Made by a program: the position numbers and the translations under genes
Part shown: positions 27,148 through 34,295 of the stretch, piece by piece
Layout: the number at the start of each line of letters is the position of its first letter
Numbering within the stretch: the stretch's first letter is position 1
The notes under the pieces: model-generated
The model's input: the letters and a program-made list of their open reading frames with translations, nothing else
What the model was told of the DNA's origin: nothing
The model's database searches: none
Source of the DNA: Nocardia takedensis NBRC 100417
GTDB taxonomy: Bacteria; Actinomycetota; Actinomycetes; Mycobacteriales; Mycobacteriaceae
Direction of reading: 5' to 3'
DNA: 64,000 nucleotides
NCBI RefSeq assembly: GCF_000308695.1
Contig: NZ_BAGG01000123.1
Span: 1-64,000, forward strand

Positions 27148-27261
27148 TCACGGGCGGGCCGCCCCGGTGTTCACGGGCGGGCCGCCCCGGTGTTCACGGG
27201 CGGGCCGCCCCGGTGTTCACGGGCGGGCCGCCCCGGTGTTCACGGGCGGGCCGCCCGGTGT
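27148..27261. repeat. 23-bp tandem minisatellite upstream of alaA
   Basis: Four exact head-to-tail copies of a 23-bp unit (begins TCACGGGCGGG, ends CCGCCCCGGTGT) run from 27148 to 27239. A fifth copy with one C missing follows to 27261. Each unit is self-complementary around GGGCGG/CCGCCC and can fold. The array fills the space between alaA and the XRE gene, both minus strand, so it lies in the 5' untranslated or promoter region of alaA. Copy number is likely to vary between strains. Confidence 0.9.
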
Positions 27262-27280
27262 ACACAGCGAGCCGCGCCGG

Positions 27281-28675
27281 TCAGGACGCGGTGTTGCCCG
27301 GCGGGATGGTCTTGGCGGCGCTACAGCCGCAGAACTCCTCGATCCGTTCGTCGAGCGCCCTGGCCGCGCGCGCGTCACGGAACTCCGCCGCGGCGATCCG
27401 CCGGCGAACCTTGGTCAGGCGCTCCTCCAACTGCACGATGCGCTTGTCCTCGTCCAACGCCAGCACCGGCCCCAGCGCCTCGGTGGCACCGTCCAGACTG
27501 CCGTTGATCAGGTGCGCGGCCGCGTTGTCGACCCGGGCCAGCGACTCCGCGCCGTAGGAGCGCTGCCGGGACGGACCGGTGGAATACAGCTCGATCGCGC
27601 GCCGCGTGGCCGCCAGCGCGGGCTCGGCCAGGCCGAGATGGATGTAGGTCGCCCCCGCGTAGTACTGGGCTTTGGCGTCGTTGAAACCGAAGACCCCGCC
27701 GATCTCGTCGTGCAGGTCGTCGGTCTCGGTGACCGCGCGGGCCGCGTCGGCCGCCCGCACACAGCGTTCGGTGTCCTCGGCGCTGCCCAACTTCGACCAG
27801 ATCCTGGCCTCGATGTTGAACAGGCGCACTTTCGCCGTGGCCGACTCGGCGAACTCGTGCGCGCTCTGTGCGAGCACCACCGCGCGCCGCGGCCGCTCGG
27901 CGGAATATTCGATGAGCGCGTGCATCCCGCGCGTCCACGCGCGCAAGCCGTTGTGCCCACACAACTCCGCGTAGGCCCACGCCGCCCGCACCTGTTCGCC
28001 CGCCGCGTCGTAGTAGCCGAGATCGGTGCTCGCGTTCGCGAGCAACCCGGACAACGTGCCCGCCAGCAGATACAGATGACTGGTGTGGGCGGGGCGCTGG
28101 TGGCCCTCCAGTAATCGGTAGACCCGCCTGCGCACCCGCAGCATCTCCACCGTCATCGGCACCGGCGGGCTGTGGACGTAATCGTTCGCGATGCGCATGA
28201 CATCGGCGTCGAGCTGGTCCAATGTGGACGCGCCCACATTGGAGCTCTCGGCGTGTCCGGCGTGCTCGCTCGCCTCGTGGGCAGCCGCCATGATCAGATC
28301 CCTCTCCGAAATCGCCGCCAACGCATCGCCTCTCATCGCACCGGTGTCGATGAGGGCGAGAAGATCCGCGTCGCTCGCATACGATGTCCGCGCCCCGGTG
28401 AGGGGACCCGGATCGGCATCCGGCGCGACCGGTCGATCGATCAGCGGTTGATCGATCAGCGCCGCAAAACGTGCCCGCACAACATCGTCGGACCGTGCCA
28501 GGGAGGTGTCGAGGGCGGCCTGATTGATCGGACGCGGATGCACGCGCACCCCGCCCGCCTCCCACTTCGACACCAGGCGTTCGTGCACTCCCAGGTGAGC
28601 GGCGAACTCCCTGATACTCATGCGCTTGGCATCGCGAAGGGCACGGGTCTCTCTTCCTGACCATTGCCGGACCAC
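27281..28675 (-). CDS. XRE-family regulator with helical-repeat domain
   Basis: 464 residues. An N-terminal helix-turn-helix (MSIREFAAHLGVHERLVSKW, ~19-38) is followed by ~380 residues of helical, TPR-like repeats (AAWAYAELCGHNGLRAWTRG; AGATYIHLGLAEPALAATRR). This design is common in Nocardia and Streptomyces, usually divergent from a small partner gene, as here (28902). The ligand and target are unknown. The C-terminal tail has a CGCSAAK segment. The start is GTG 28675. Confidence 0.8.
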   Translation of the reverse strand: MVRQWSGRETRALRDAKRMSIREFAAHLGVHERLVSKWEAGGVRVHPRPINQAALDTSLARSDDVVRARFAALIDQPLIDRPVAPDADPGPLTGARTSYASDADLLALIDTGAMRGDALAAISERDLIMAAAHEASEHAGHAESSNVGASTLDQLDADVMRIANDYVHSPPVPMTVEMLRVRRRVYRLLEGHQRPAHTSHLYLLAGTLSGLLANASTDLGYYDAAGEQVRAAWAYAELCGHNGLRAWTRGMHALIEYSAERPRRAVVLAQSAHEFAESATAKVRLFNIEARIWSKLGSAEDTERCVRAADAARAVTETDDLHDEIGGVFGFNDAKAQYYAGATYIHLGLAEPALAATRRAIELYSTGPSRQRSYGAESLARVDNAAAHLINGSLDGATEALGPVLALDEDKRIVQLEERLTKVRRRIAAAEFRDARAARALDERIEEFCGCSAAKTIPPGNTAS

Positions 28676-28901
28676 GATGTCATCCCTTCCGAACGAGACT
28701 CCTCATCCAGGGTACGAGGGCTTTGTGTCCACTGCCACAATCAATTCGGACTCGCTATCGAACGATGATGCGCGTGCGCGGCCCGCGCGGAGGACGACCT
28801 GTCGGCGAGGGGCAGTGGAATGGCAGCAAAACGCGAGCACGCGGGCGATACCGTGTCCCCCTTCCGCGGGCGACCCTGGAGTCGGAGGCAAGGAGTTGGC
28901 C

Positions 28902-29351
28902 GTGAACGTTGACGAACTCAGGACGATCGACGATTGGGTGGCCTTCTACCGGCACGAGTACGGACTGCCGGTGACCGAACGTGGCGGTTTCGTCATGTTA
29001 CCCGTCAGCGGACGCGCGTGTGTGCTGCATCTGCCGAGCGCCCGGGCCGAAAAGGTCAGGGCGGCACTGGAACAGCAGGGGACGAGGGGTCCCGTGCTGG
29101 CCCGGCGGATCCGCTGGAGCTTCCTGGCCGAACCGGATTCCCGGCCCGGCGCACAGGTATTGGAGGTGCTGGACCGACTGGATATCGGCATACCCACCGT
29201 CGGCAGCGCCGTGATGTTGCCGACCGGTCTGGGGCGGTGGACCCGGGAAGGGTGCTTCTGGGTCAGTCCGCCGGGCCGGAACGGCACACTCCCGCCGCTG
29301 AGCGCCGTCGTCACGACGGCGCTCGCGGTGGGAGCGGGCGGCGGGGACTGA
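28902..29351 (+). CDS. Hypothetical protein divergent from the XRE regulator
   Basis: 149 residues from GTG 28902 (AAGGAG at 28890-28894); the longer frame upstream is not coding-like. It begins VNVDELRTIDDWVAFYRHEY and contains GGFVMLPVSGRACVLHLPS and MLPTGLGRWTREGCFWVSPP. The layout faintly recalls a primase-polymerase-like fragment, but I see no catalytic motif and claim no function. Divergence from the XRE/TPR gene suggests it is that regulator's target or partner. Confidence 0.6.
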   Translation: MNVDELRTIDDWVAFYRHEYGLPVTERGGFVMLPVSGRACVLHLPSARAEKVRAALEQQGTRGPVLARRIRWSFLAEPDSRPGAQVLEVLDRLDIGIPTVGSAVMLPTGLGRWTREGCFWVSPPGRNGTLPPLSAVVTTALAVGAGGGD

Positions 29352-29431
29352 ATGCGTCGCGGTCCCCGCCGCCTCGGCTCGTCGCGCCGGGTCCGCCCCC
29401 CAGTCGACGGGGGCGGGTTCGGCGCGGCGGC

Positions 29432-30031
29432 TCACCGCGGTTCCAGCGACTCCACGACTTCGGTCGAGAGCGGGAAATTGAGGTAGGAGCGCGAGGGCGT
29501 CGGCCCGCGCTGCCCCTGATATTTCGAGCCCGCGGCCGCGCTGCCGTACGGGTGCTCGGCGGGACTGGTCAGCCGGAACAGGCACAACTGGCCGATCTTC
29601 ATCCCCGGCCACAACGTGATCGGCAGATTCGCCACATTCGACAACTCCAGCGTGATGTGTCCGCTGAAGCCGGGATCGATGAACCCCGCGGTCGAATGGG
29701 TCAGCAGGCCGAGCCTGCCCAGACTCGACTTGCCCTCCAGCCTGCCCGCCAGATCGTCGGGCAGCGTGCACACCTCCAGCGTCGACCCGAGCACGAACTC
29801 GCCGGGATGCAGCACGAACGGTTCGCCGTCGGCGGGCTCGACCAGACTGGTCAGCTCGTCCTGCCGCTGGGCCGGATCGATGTGGGTGTAGCGGGAGTTG
29901 TCGAAGACCCGGAACAACCGGTCCAGGCGCACATCGATGCTCGACGGCTGGATCAGGTTCTCCAGCAGCGGCGCGACGCCGAGACGACCTGCGGCGATCT
30001 CCGCGCGGATGTCACGATCGGATAGCAGCAC
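29432..30031 (-). CDS. dcd: dCTP deaminase (probably bifunctional dCTP deaminase/dUTPase)
   Basis: 199 residues, close to the usual ~190. It begins MLLSDRDIRAEIAAGRLG. Signatures include QPSSIDVRLDRLFRVF, LAGRLEGKSSLGRLGLLTHS and the trimer active-site strand TAGFIDPGFSGHITLEL. The M. tuberculosis enzyme (Rv0321) both deaminates dCTP and hydrolyses dUTP to dUMP; the same is expected here. It is convergent with the gene ending at 29351, and its start lies 108 bases from the divergent SDR gene. Confidence 0.92.
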   Translation of the reverse strand: MLLSDRDIRAEIAAGRLGVAPLLENLIQPSSIDVRLDRLFRVFDNSRYTHIDPAQRQDELTSLVEPADGEPFVLHPGEFVLGSTLEVCTLPDDLAGRLEGKSSLGRLGLLTHSTAGFIDPGFSGHITLELSNVANLPITLWPGMKIGQLCLFRLTSPAEHPYGSAAAGSKYQGQRGPTPSRSYLNFPLSTEVVESLEPR

Positions 30032-30139
30032 GCGACGAGCCTAGCGGTCGCCCGTCGCGGCTGTTCGGCACGGTTTGAAATATTGACAGCGTTATCCTCT
30101 CGAGAGCTCAACCAGTGCGGCCTCACGAAAGGGCACAGC

Positions 30140-30940
30140 GTGACCGAGACAACTCCCGCGACACCATCCCCCGCGTCGTCCCCGTTCGACCTGCACGGAC
30201 ACGTCTCCGTCATCACCGGCGGCAACTCCGGCATCGGACTCGGCTTCGCCCGCGGACTGGCCCGCGCGGGCGCCGACGTGTGCGTCATCGGACGCAACAC
30301 CGAACGCAACGCGGCCGCCGCCGAGGAACTCGCCGCCTTCGGCGGACGCGTCCTGCCGCTGTCCTGCGACGTCGGCGACGAAGACCAGATCACCGACGCC
30401 ATCGCGCGCGCCGCCGACGAACTCGGCCGCCTCGACTCCTGCTTCGTCAACGCGGGCGTCCCGCAGGGCTTCGAACCGTTCCTGGAGACCTCCCTCGCCG
30501 AATTCCGGCGCGTCACCTCCGTCAACCTCGAGGCGGCCTTCGTCACGCTGCGCGAAGCCGCCAAAGTGATGGTCGCCCAAGGCACGGGCGGCAGCCTCGT
30601 CGCCACCGCGAGTCTGGCCGCGCGCCAAGGCGTCCCGCGCGGACAGAACTACGCCGCCAGCAAGGCGGGCCTGATCGCGATCATGAACTCCATCGCCGTC
30701 GAACTCGCCAAACACGGCATCCGCGCCAACTCCGTACTCCCCGGCTGGGTCGAGACCCCGATGACCGACCCCGTCTTCGGCTGGGACCGCTTCCGCGAAC
30801 GCGTGCAACCGCGCATCCCCGTGCGCCGCTGGGGACAACCGGAGGACTTCGAGTCCGTCGCCGTCTACCTGGCGAGCCCGGCCAGCGCCTACCACACCGG
30901 CGACACCTTGCTCATCGACGGCGGCTACAGCCTGTTCTGA
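30140..30940 (+). CDS. Short-chain dehydrogenase/reductase (SDR)
   Basis: 266 residues from GTG 30140 (GAAAGGG six bases upstream). Classical SDR motifs: TGGNSGIG cofactor loop at 26-33, NAG in FVNAGVP, catalytic Tyr171 and Lys175 in NYAASK, and the C-terminal DTLLIDGGYSLF. The loop sequence VIGRNTERN after the second strand favours NADP(H). The substrate is not predictable. Confidence 0.85.
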   Translation: MTETTPATPSPASSPFDLHGHVSVITGGNSGIGLGFARGLARAGADVCVIGRNTERNAAAAEELAAFGGRVLPLSCDVGDEDQITDAIARAADELGRLDSCFVNAGVPQGFEPFLETSLAEFRRVTSVNLEAAFVTLREAAKVMVAQGTGGSLVATASLAARQGVPRGQNYAASKAGLIAIMNSIAVELAKHGIRANSVLPGWVETPMTDPVFGWDRFRERVQPRIPVRRWGQPEDFESVAVYLASPASAYHTGDTLLIDGGYSLF

Positions 30941-31011
30941 CCCGGTCGGCTCCCGCGACTCTCCCACCGATCCACAGCAAACTTTCAGCGCGGCCGTGGC
31001 AGGTTGGAGAG

Positions 31012-31716
31012 ATGCCGTCGACCCCGAAGACCGCCGGGAGCCGAACCAGAACCTACGGCCTCGCCGCGATCGCCGCACTGCTCACGATCGTCGTCACGAC
31101 GCTGACCCACCAGGTCCGCAACAACACCGGACTCGCGCGCCTGGACCCGCGGATCGACGACTGGATCGTCGCCCACCGCACCGAACCGCTCAACGCACTC
31201 GCCCGCGCCGTCACCGTCCTCGGCGACACGCTCACCCTCACCGTCATCACGGTGCTGACCTGCACGTGGCTGCTACGACGCGGACATCGCGGCGACGCCG
31301 TCCTGGTCGGTGTCACCGGCGCGGGCGCCGCCCTCCTGACCTTCGTCGGGAAACGCCTGATCGGACGCGCCCGCCCACCCGCCGTGGACCGTCTCGCCTT
31401 CGAGCCGAGCCTGTCCTACCCGTCCGGGCACAGCCTCGGCTCGATGGCCGTCCTCGGCATCGTCACCGTGGCGCTCCTACCGCGACTGCACCGCACCGCG
31501 CGACGCGTCACCATCGTCGCGGCCGCGATCTGTTTCGTCGCCGCGGTCGGACTGTCCCGCGTCTACCTCGGCGTGCACTGGCCCACCGACGTCCTCGCGG
31601 GCTGGTCCATCGGAGCCCTGTGGGTCCTGATGTGCGTCACCGCGTACGGCTACGCGCGAAACCGCGCCGAACCGAACGGAACCGATCCCCCGTCCGGGGC
31701 CGACCAGGCCCCGTGA
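31012..31716 (+). CDS. PAP2-family membrane phosphatase
   Basis: 234 residues from ATG 31012 (GGAGAG directly upstream). Six membrane helices and the three PAP2 motifs are present: KRLIGRARPP, YPSGHSLGS and SRVYLGVHWPTDV, with the catalytic His residues intact. It acts on lipid phosphates such as phosphatidic acid or undecaprenyl/decaprenyl pyrophosphate at the membrane. Which lipid is not determined. It follows the SDR by 71 bases on the same strand. Confidence 0.87.
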   Translation: MPSTPKTAGSRTRTYGLAAIAALLTIVVTTLTHQVRNNTGLARLDPRIDDWIVAHRTEPLNALARAVTVLGDTLTLTVITVLTCTWLLRRGHRGDAVLVGVTGAGAALLTFVGKRLIGRARPPAVDRLAFEPSLSYPSGHSLGSMAVLGIVTVALLPRLHRTARRVTIVAAAICFVAAVGLSRVYLGVHWPTDVLAGWSIGALWVLMCVTAYGYARNRAEPNGTDPPSGADQAP

Positions 31717-31755
31717 AACCCGGCCGCGCGCAAACCCCGGCGGCCGATCAACCCC

Positions 31756-31914
31756 CTACCCGTCGCCGTCGACCTGCCCCTGGAAAGACCCGTCCTCCAT
31801 CCCGCTGAACACGGGAAGGTAGTGCGCGGCGTTGGCATCCGCCGCCGTGTACGCCTCGGGGGCGACGTTTTCGTGACTGAACAGTCCGGGCACATGCCCA
31901 TCTTCGTGACTCAT
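31756..31914 (-). CDS. 52-residue small protein, hypothetical
   Basis: The ATG at 31914 is preceded by AGAGGAGG eight bases upstream, and the frame closes with TAG at 31758-31756. The product (MSHEDGHVPGLFSHENVAPE..., ending GQVDGDG) is acidic, has no Cys, and shows no signal or membrane segment. The strong ribosome site argues for a real gene. No family is recognised; a peptide precursor is conceivable but no modification gene is adjacent. The 250 bases upstream of it show nothing recognisable. Confidence 0.55.
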   Translation of the reverse strand: MSHEDGHVPGLFSHENVAPEAYTAADANAAHYLPVFSGMEDGSFQGQVDGDG

Positions 31915-32165
31915 TTGTCGAGCCTCCTCTGATCTGCGGCTGATAGCCGATGAACGGCGTCCGCACCTTGATCACCGACCGGGAACAACAACCCCCACGC
32001 CGATGCTTCCTTCGCATGGTACGACGCCGGACCGACACCGCGCCGATTTCCCGCCCGATGCCACTGTCGACCCACACCCTTCCGCCCCATCAATGCCCCC
32101 GTTTCCCCCACCCAAACCGTACCCGTCCGGCACCGTCCTCAGTCGCTACGAGCGCGACCGGCCTG

Positions 32166-32306
32166 TCACAGCGCGTACGTCTCCCGATAGATCGACTCGA
32201 TCCGTGCCGTCTCCTCGTCGGTGAAAAGCCGATCCTCGGTTTGCACGGTCGCGAACAGCGCGTTCACCACCTCGTAGAGGGTGAACGCCGGACCGGTGCC
32301 GACCAT
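32166..32306 (-). pseudogene. Gene remnant, C-terminal fragment
   Basis: A coding-like minus-strand segment reads MVGTGPAFTLYEVVNALFAT... and ends REYRETYAL-like as SIYRETYAL-stop. The same frame continues upstream for eleven coding-like residues (FVFDVESARAG) before a stop, suggesting that the 5' part was lost. If the ATG at 32306 is used it would make a 46-residue protein. No family is recognised. Confidence 0.4.
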
Positions 32307-32379
32307 GCCGGCCCGCGCGCTCTCGACGTCGAAGACGAATCAAGCAGACTTCGACACTTCTGCAGCACCCGACCGACGA

Positions 32380-32590
32380 TCATCTCGACGGACCGTCCAG
32401 GCCGTGGCGCAGTAGGCGCCAGGCTTCGTCGGCTACCGAACGGCGTAGCAGTTCGGCGGTTTTGGTGAGGAGGGCGGCGACGAGGCCGAGGGCGAGCAGG
32501 AGGTTTTCGGCCGTGGTGTCGGGGTGGAGGGTGTGGGTGGGGTCGGCGGTGAGGCGGTTGTCGAGCAGGGTGCGGACGCGGTGGACGGCG
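32380..32590 (-). pseudogene. Truncated 3' end of an unknown gene
   Basis: The last ~70 codons before the stop at 32380 are coding-like on the minus strand (VRTLLDNRLTADPTHTLHPD; LLLALGLVAALLTKTAELLR; ending RLLRHGLDGPSR). Above ~32590 the same frame becomes the antisense of the DUF305 gene. No ATG/GTG/TTG opens the good part. It looks like a gene whose 5' end was replaced at a junction near 32585. Confidence 0.45.
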
Positions 32591-33087
32591 CGGCGTGGGC
32601 GGCGATCCTGCTGCTCACCCTCGGCGCGGCGGCGCGTCCGCTGCTGGTGGCCGACCCGCCGCCCGCGCCGACTTTCACCGACGCCGAGATCGGCTTCCTC
32701 CAGGACATGACCGCCCACCATCAGCAGGCCCTGCTGATGGTGGCGCGATTGTCCGCCGAGGCCGCACCCCCGGTGCGCGCATTGGCGACCCAGATCGCCG
32801 ACGCGCAGCGCCTGGAGATCGGCACGATGACGGGCTGGCTGACGCTCGCCGCGGCGCTGCCCGTCAATCCCCGTCCGATGGCGTGGATGTCGATGCCGCA
32901 CCACCACGGCACGACCGTGCCGGACGCGGCGATGCCCGGCATGGCCACCACGGCCGAACTGGACGAATTGGCCGCCGCCACGGCCGAGCCTCCGGTGACC
33001 CGCCTCGCGCGCGCCATGTTCACCGATCAGACCCGCGAGGCGGCCACCATGACACTGCTGCTCAGCAGCGAATTCGGGACGCCCTGA
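32581..33087 (+). CDS. DUF305 family protein, possibly 5'-truncated
   Basis: 168 residues from GTG 32581. A short hydrophobic start (AWAAILLLTLGAAARPLLVA) precedes the DUF305 core: FTDAEIGFLQDMTAHHQQAL, a His/Met-rich segment MPHHHGTTVPDAAMPGMAT, and MFTDQTREAATM. The family is four-helical, ferritin-like, often exported and linked to copper. No ribosome site precedes the start, and the sequence upstream belongs to a minus-strand remnant. The original signal or anchor may therefore be partly lost. Confidence 0.65.
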   Translation: MDGAAWAAILLLTLGAAARPLLVADPPPAPTFTDAEIGFLQDMTAHHQQALLMVARLSAEAAPPVRALATQIADAQRLEIGTMTGWLTLAAALPVNPRPMAWMSMPHHHGTTVPDAAMPGMATTAELDELAAATAEPPVTRLARAMFTDQTREAATMTLLLSSEFGTP

Positions 33088-33100
33088 CCGCCGACCGGGG

Positions 33101-33328
33101 CTAGTGCTTCTTGATCGGCTTCTTCTTTTTCTTCGGCTTGTCGTGGTCGGGCTCCCATTCGTAGCCCGGCGTATTCGCCTCGCAGTAGGAGTTCGCCACG
33201 AGGACGTCGCCTTGGTCGCGCTCGCACCACCGTTCGGACTTGCCGCAGCCGGACAGGCCGAGCGTCACCGTCGCGGCCACGCCGAGAACGGTTGTCGTGG
33301 TGAGCAGTCTGTGCCGTCGCACCATCAT
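33101..33328 (-). CDS. Small lipoprotein with Lys-rich C-terminus
   Basis: 75 residues; AAGGAG lies six bases before ATG 33328. The signal is basic then hydrophobic and ends in the lipobox LGLSGC (Cys28). The mature part has two further Cys residues (WCERDQ, SYCEAN) and ends in KPKKKKKPIKKH. Lipid anchoring and a disulfide are predicted; the polybasic tail may bind wall or membrane polyanions. Function is unknown. Confidence 0.7.
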   Translation of the reverse strand: MMVRRHRLLTTTTVLGVAATVTLGLSGCGKSERWCERDQGDVLVANSYCEANTPGYEWEPDHDKPKKKKKPIKKH

Positions 33329-33558
33329 CGTCGACTCCTTCGATCCTTCGTGTCGGAAGACGCCCCCCGTGGGCGGTCACCCGTGCCGCGCGGCCGAGCG
33401 CGGCCACCCGTACAGCATTCGGGCATCCGAGCGCGAAGTCCAGTCCGGGGTGCGTGCCGGTCTCCTCGATTCCCCGGCGCAACAGACCGACTCGCCGCGC
33501 GTAACGTGCACACCAGTACGCCGATGAACCGTGAAAGCAGAACGACCAGGGGAAGCAC

Positions 33559-33840
33559 GTGATCAACCCGCCACCTCCGCAAGGACCACCCACCGCCCCC
33601 TTCACCCGCCCCCTCCCCGCGCAACTCCCCCCGTCGGCCTTCGCCGCCGACCCGGTCCCCGCGCCCGTCCGGTCGAAGATCCCGACCTGGGTGTGGGTAG
33701 TGCTCGGCGTCGTCATCCTGCTCAGCGCGGTCGGCGGATTCGCCGCCGCCCTCGGCGAACAATTCGGCAGCGCGGCGGGCCTCGGTCAAGTTCTCGACCC
33801 GACCACGCACGTGATGCGGGTCGACGAACCCGGAGCGTGA
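33559..33840 (+). CDS. Small Pro-rich single-pass membrane protein
   Basis: 93 residues from GTG 33559 (GGGGAAG upstream). The N-terminal 40 residues are Pro-rich, followed by one membrane helix (WVWVVLGVVILLSAVGGFAA) and a short tail. This is a common small-protein type in Nocardia, function unknown. The 230 bases before it are non-coding as far as I can see. Confidence 0.55.
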   Translation: MINPPPPQGPPTAPFTRPLPAQLPPSAFAADPVPAPVRSKIPTWVWVVLGVVILLSAVGGFAAALGEQFGSAAGLGQVLDPTTHVMRVDEPGA

Positions 33841-33887
33841 AGCCGCCGGACCCTGACTCGGCGGAACTCCGGCGCACGAAGTACGCG

Positions 33888-34283
33888 ATGATGACGCGCA
33901 TGGAGTTCACGCACAGTGGTTGGTACGCCGTGTTCAGTGGTACCGACACCCTCATGGGCCGGTTTCGCGAGGTCGACGGGTGGGATCCGGCGACCGGGAC
34001 CGCCGTGGTGGTCGACGCCGAACTGGGTGCGCGCCGACTCGTCACCGACTACCCGGACTTCTCCCGTCTCGAACGAGCGGACCGTGTCGTCGCCGCGCTG
34101 CCGGGGGAGGGCTGGCGCGCCGCCGAGCAAGGGCGCCCCGACTCGCCGGCCGAACCGGTTCTGGCGTGGCTCGTGCTGTCCAGCGGCGCGGTCGTCCCCA
34201 TCACGATGGACGGCGAGGGGTACATCGGCCCGGACAAGACGATGAATCGCTTCATCCCACCGGCCGCGGTGGCCGATCACTGA
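33888..34283 (+). CDS. Hypothetical protein convergent with the Rhs gene; possible immunity protein
   Basis: 131 residues from ATG 33888 (ATG 33900 is an alternative). It begins MMTRMEFTHSGWYAVFSGTD and contains GWDPATGTAVVVDAELGARR and AVVPITMDGEGYIGPDKTM. It is soluble and small, with no signal peptide. It ends 12 bases from the end of the Rhs/YD gene, on the opposite strand. That position is where an immunity gene might be expected, although immunity genes normally lie on the toxin's strand. The assignment is speculative; no family is recognised. Confidence 0.55.
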   Translation: MMTRMEFTHSGWYAVFSGTDTLMGRFREVDGWDPATGTAVVVDAELGARRLVTDYPDFSRLERADRVVAALPGEGWRAAEQGRPDSPAEPVLAWLVLSSGAVVPITMDGEGYIGPDKTMNRFIPPAAVADH

Positions 34284-34295
34284 GCCGCGGGCGCG

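Noticed and set aside
27148..27261. Tandem repeats considered as a CRISPR array
   Set aside because: The units are directly adjacent, with no unique spacers and no cas genes.
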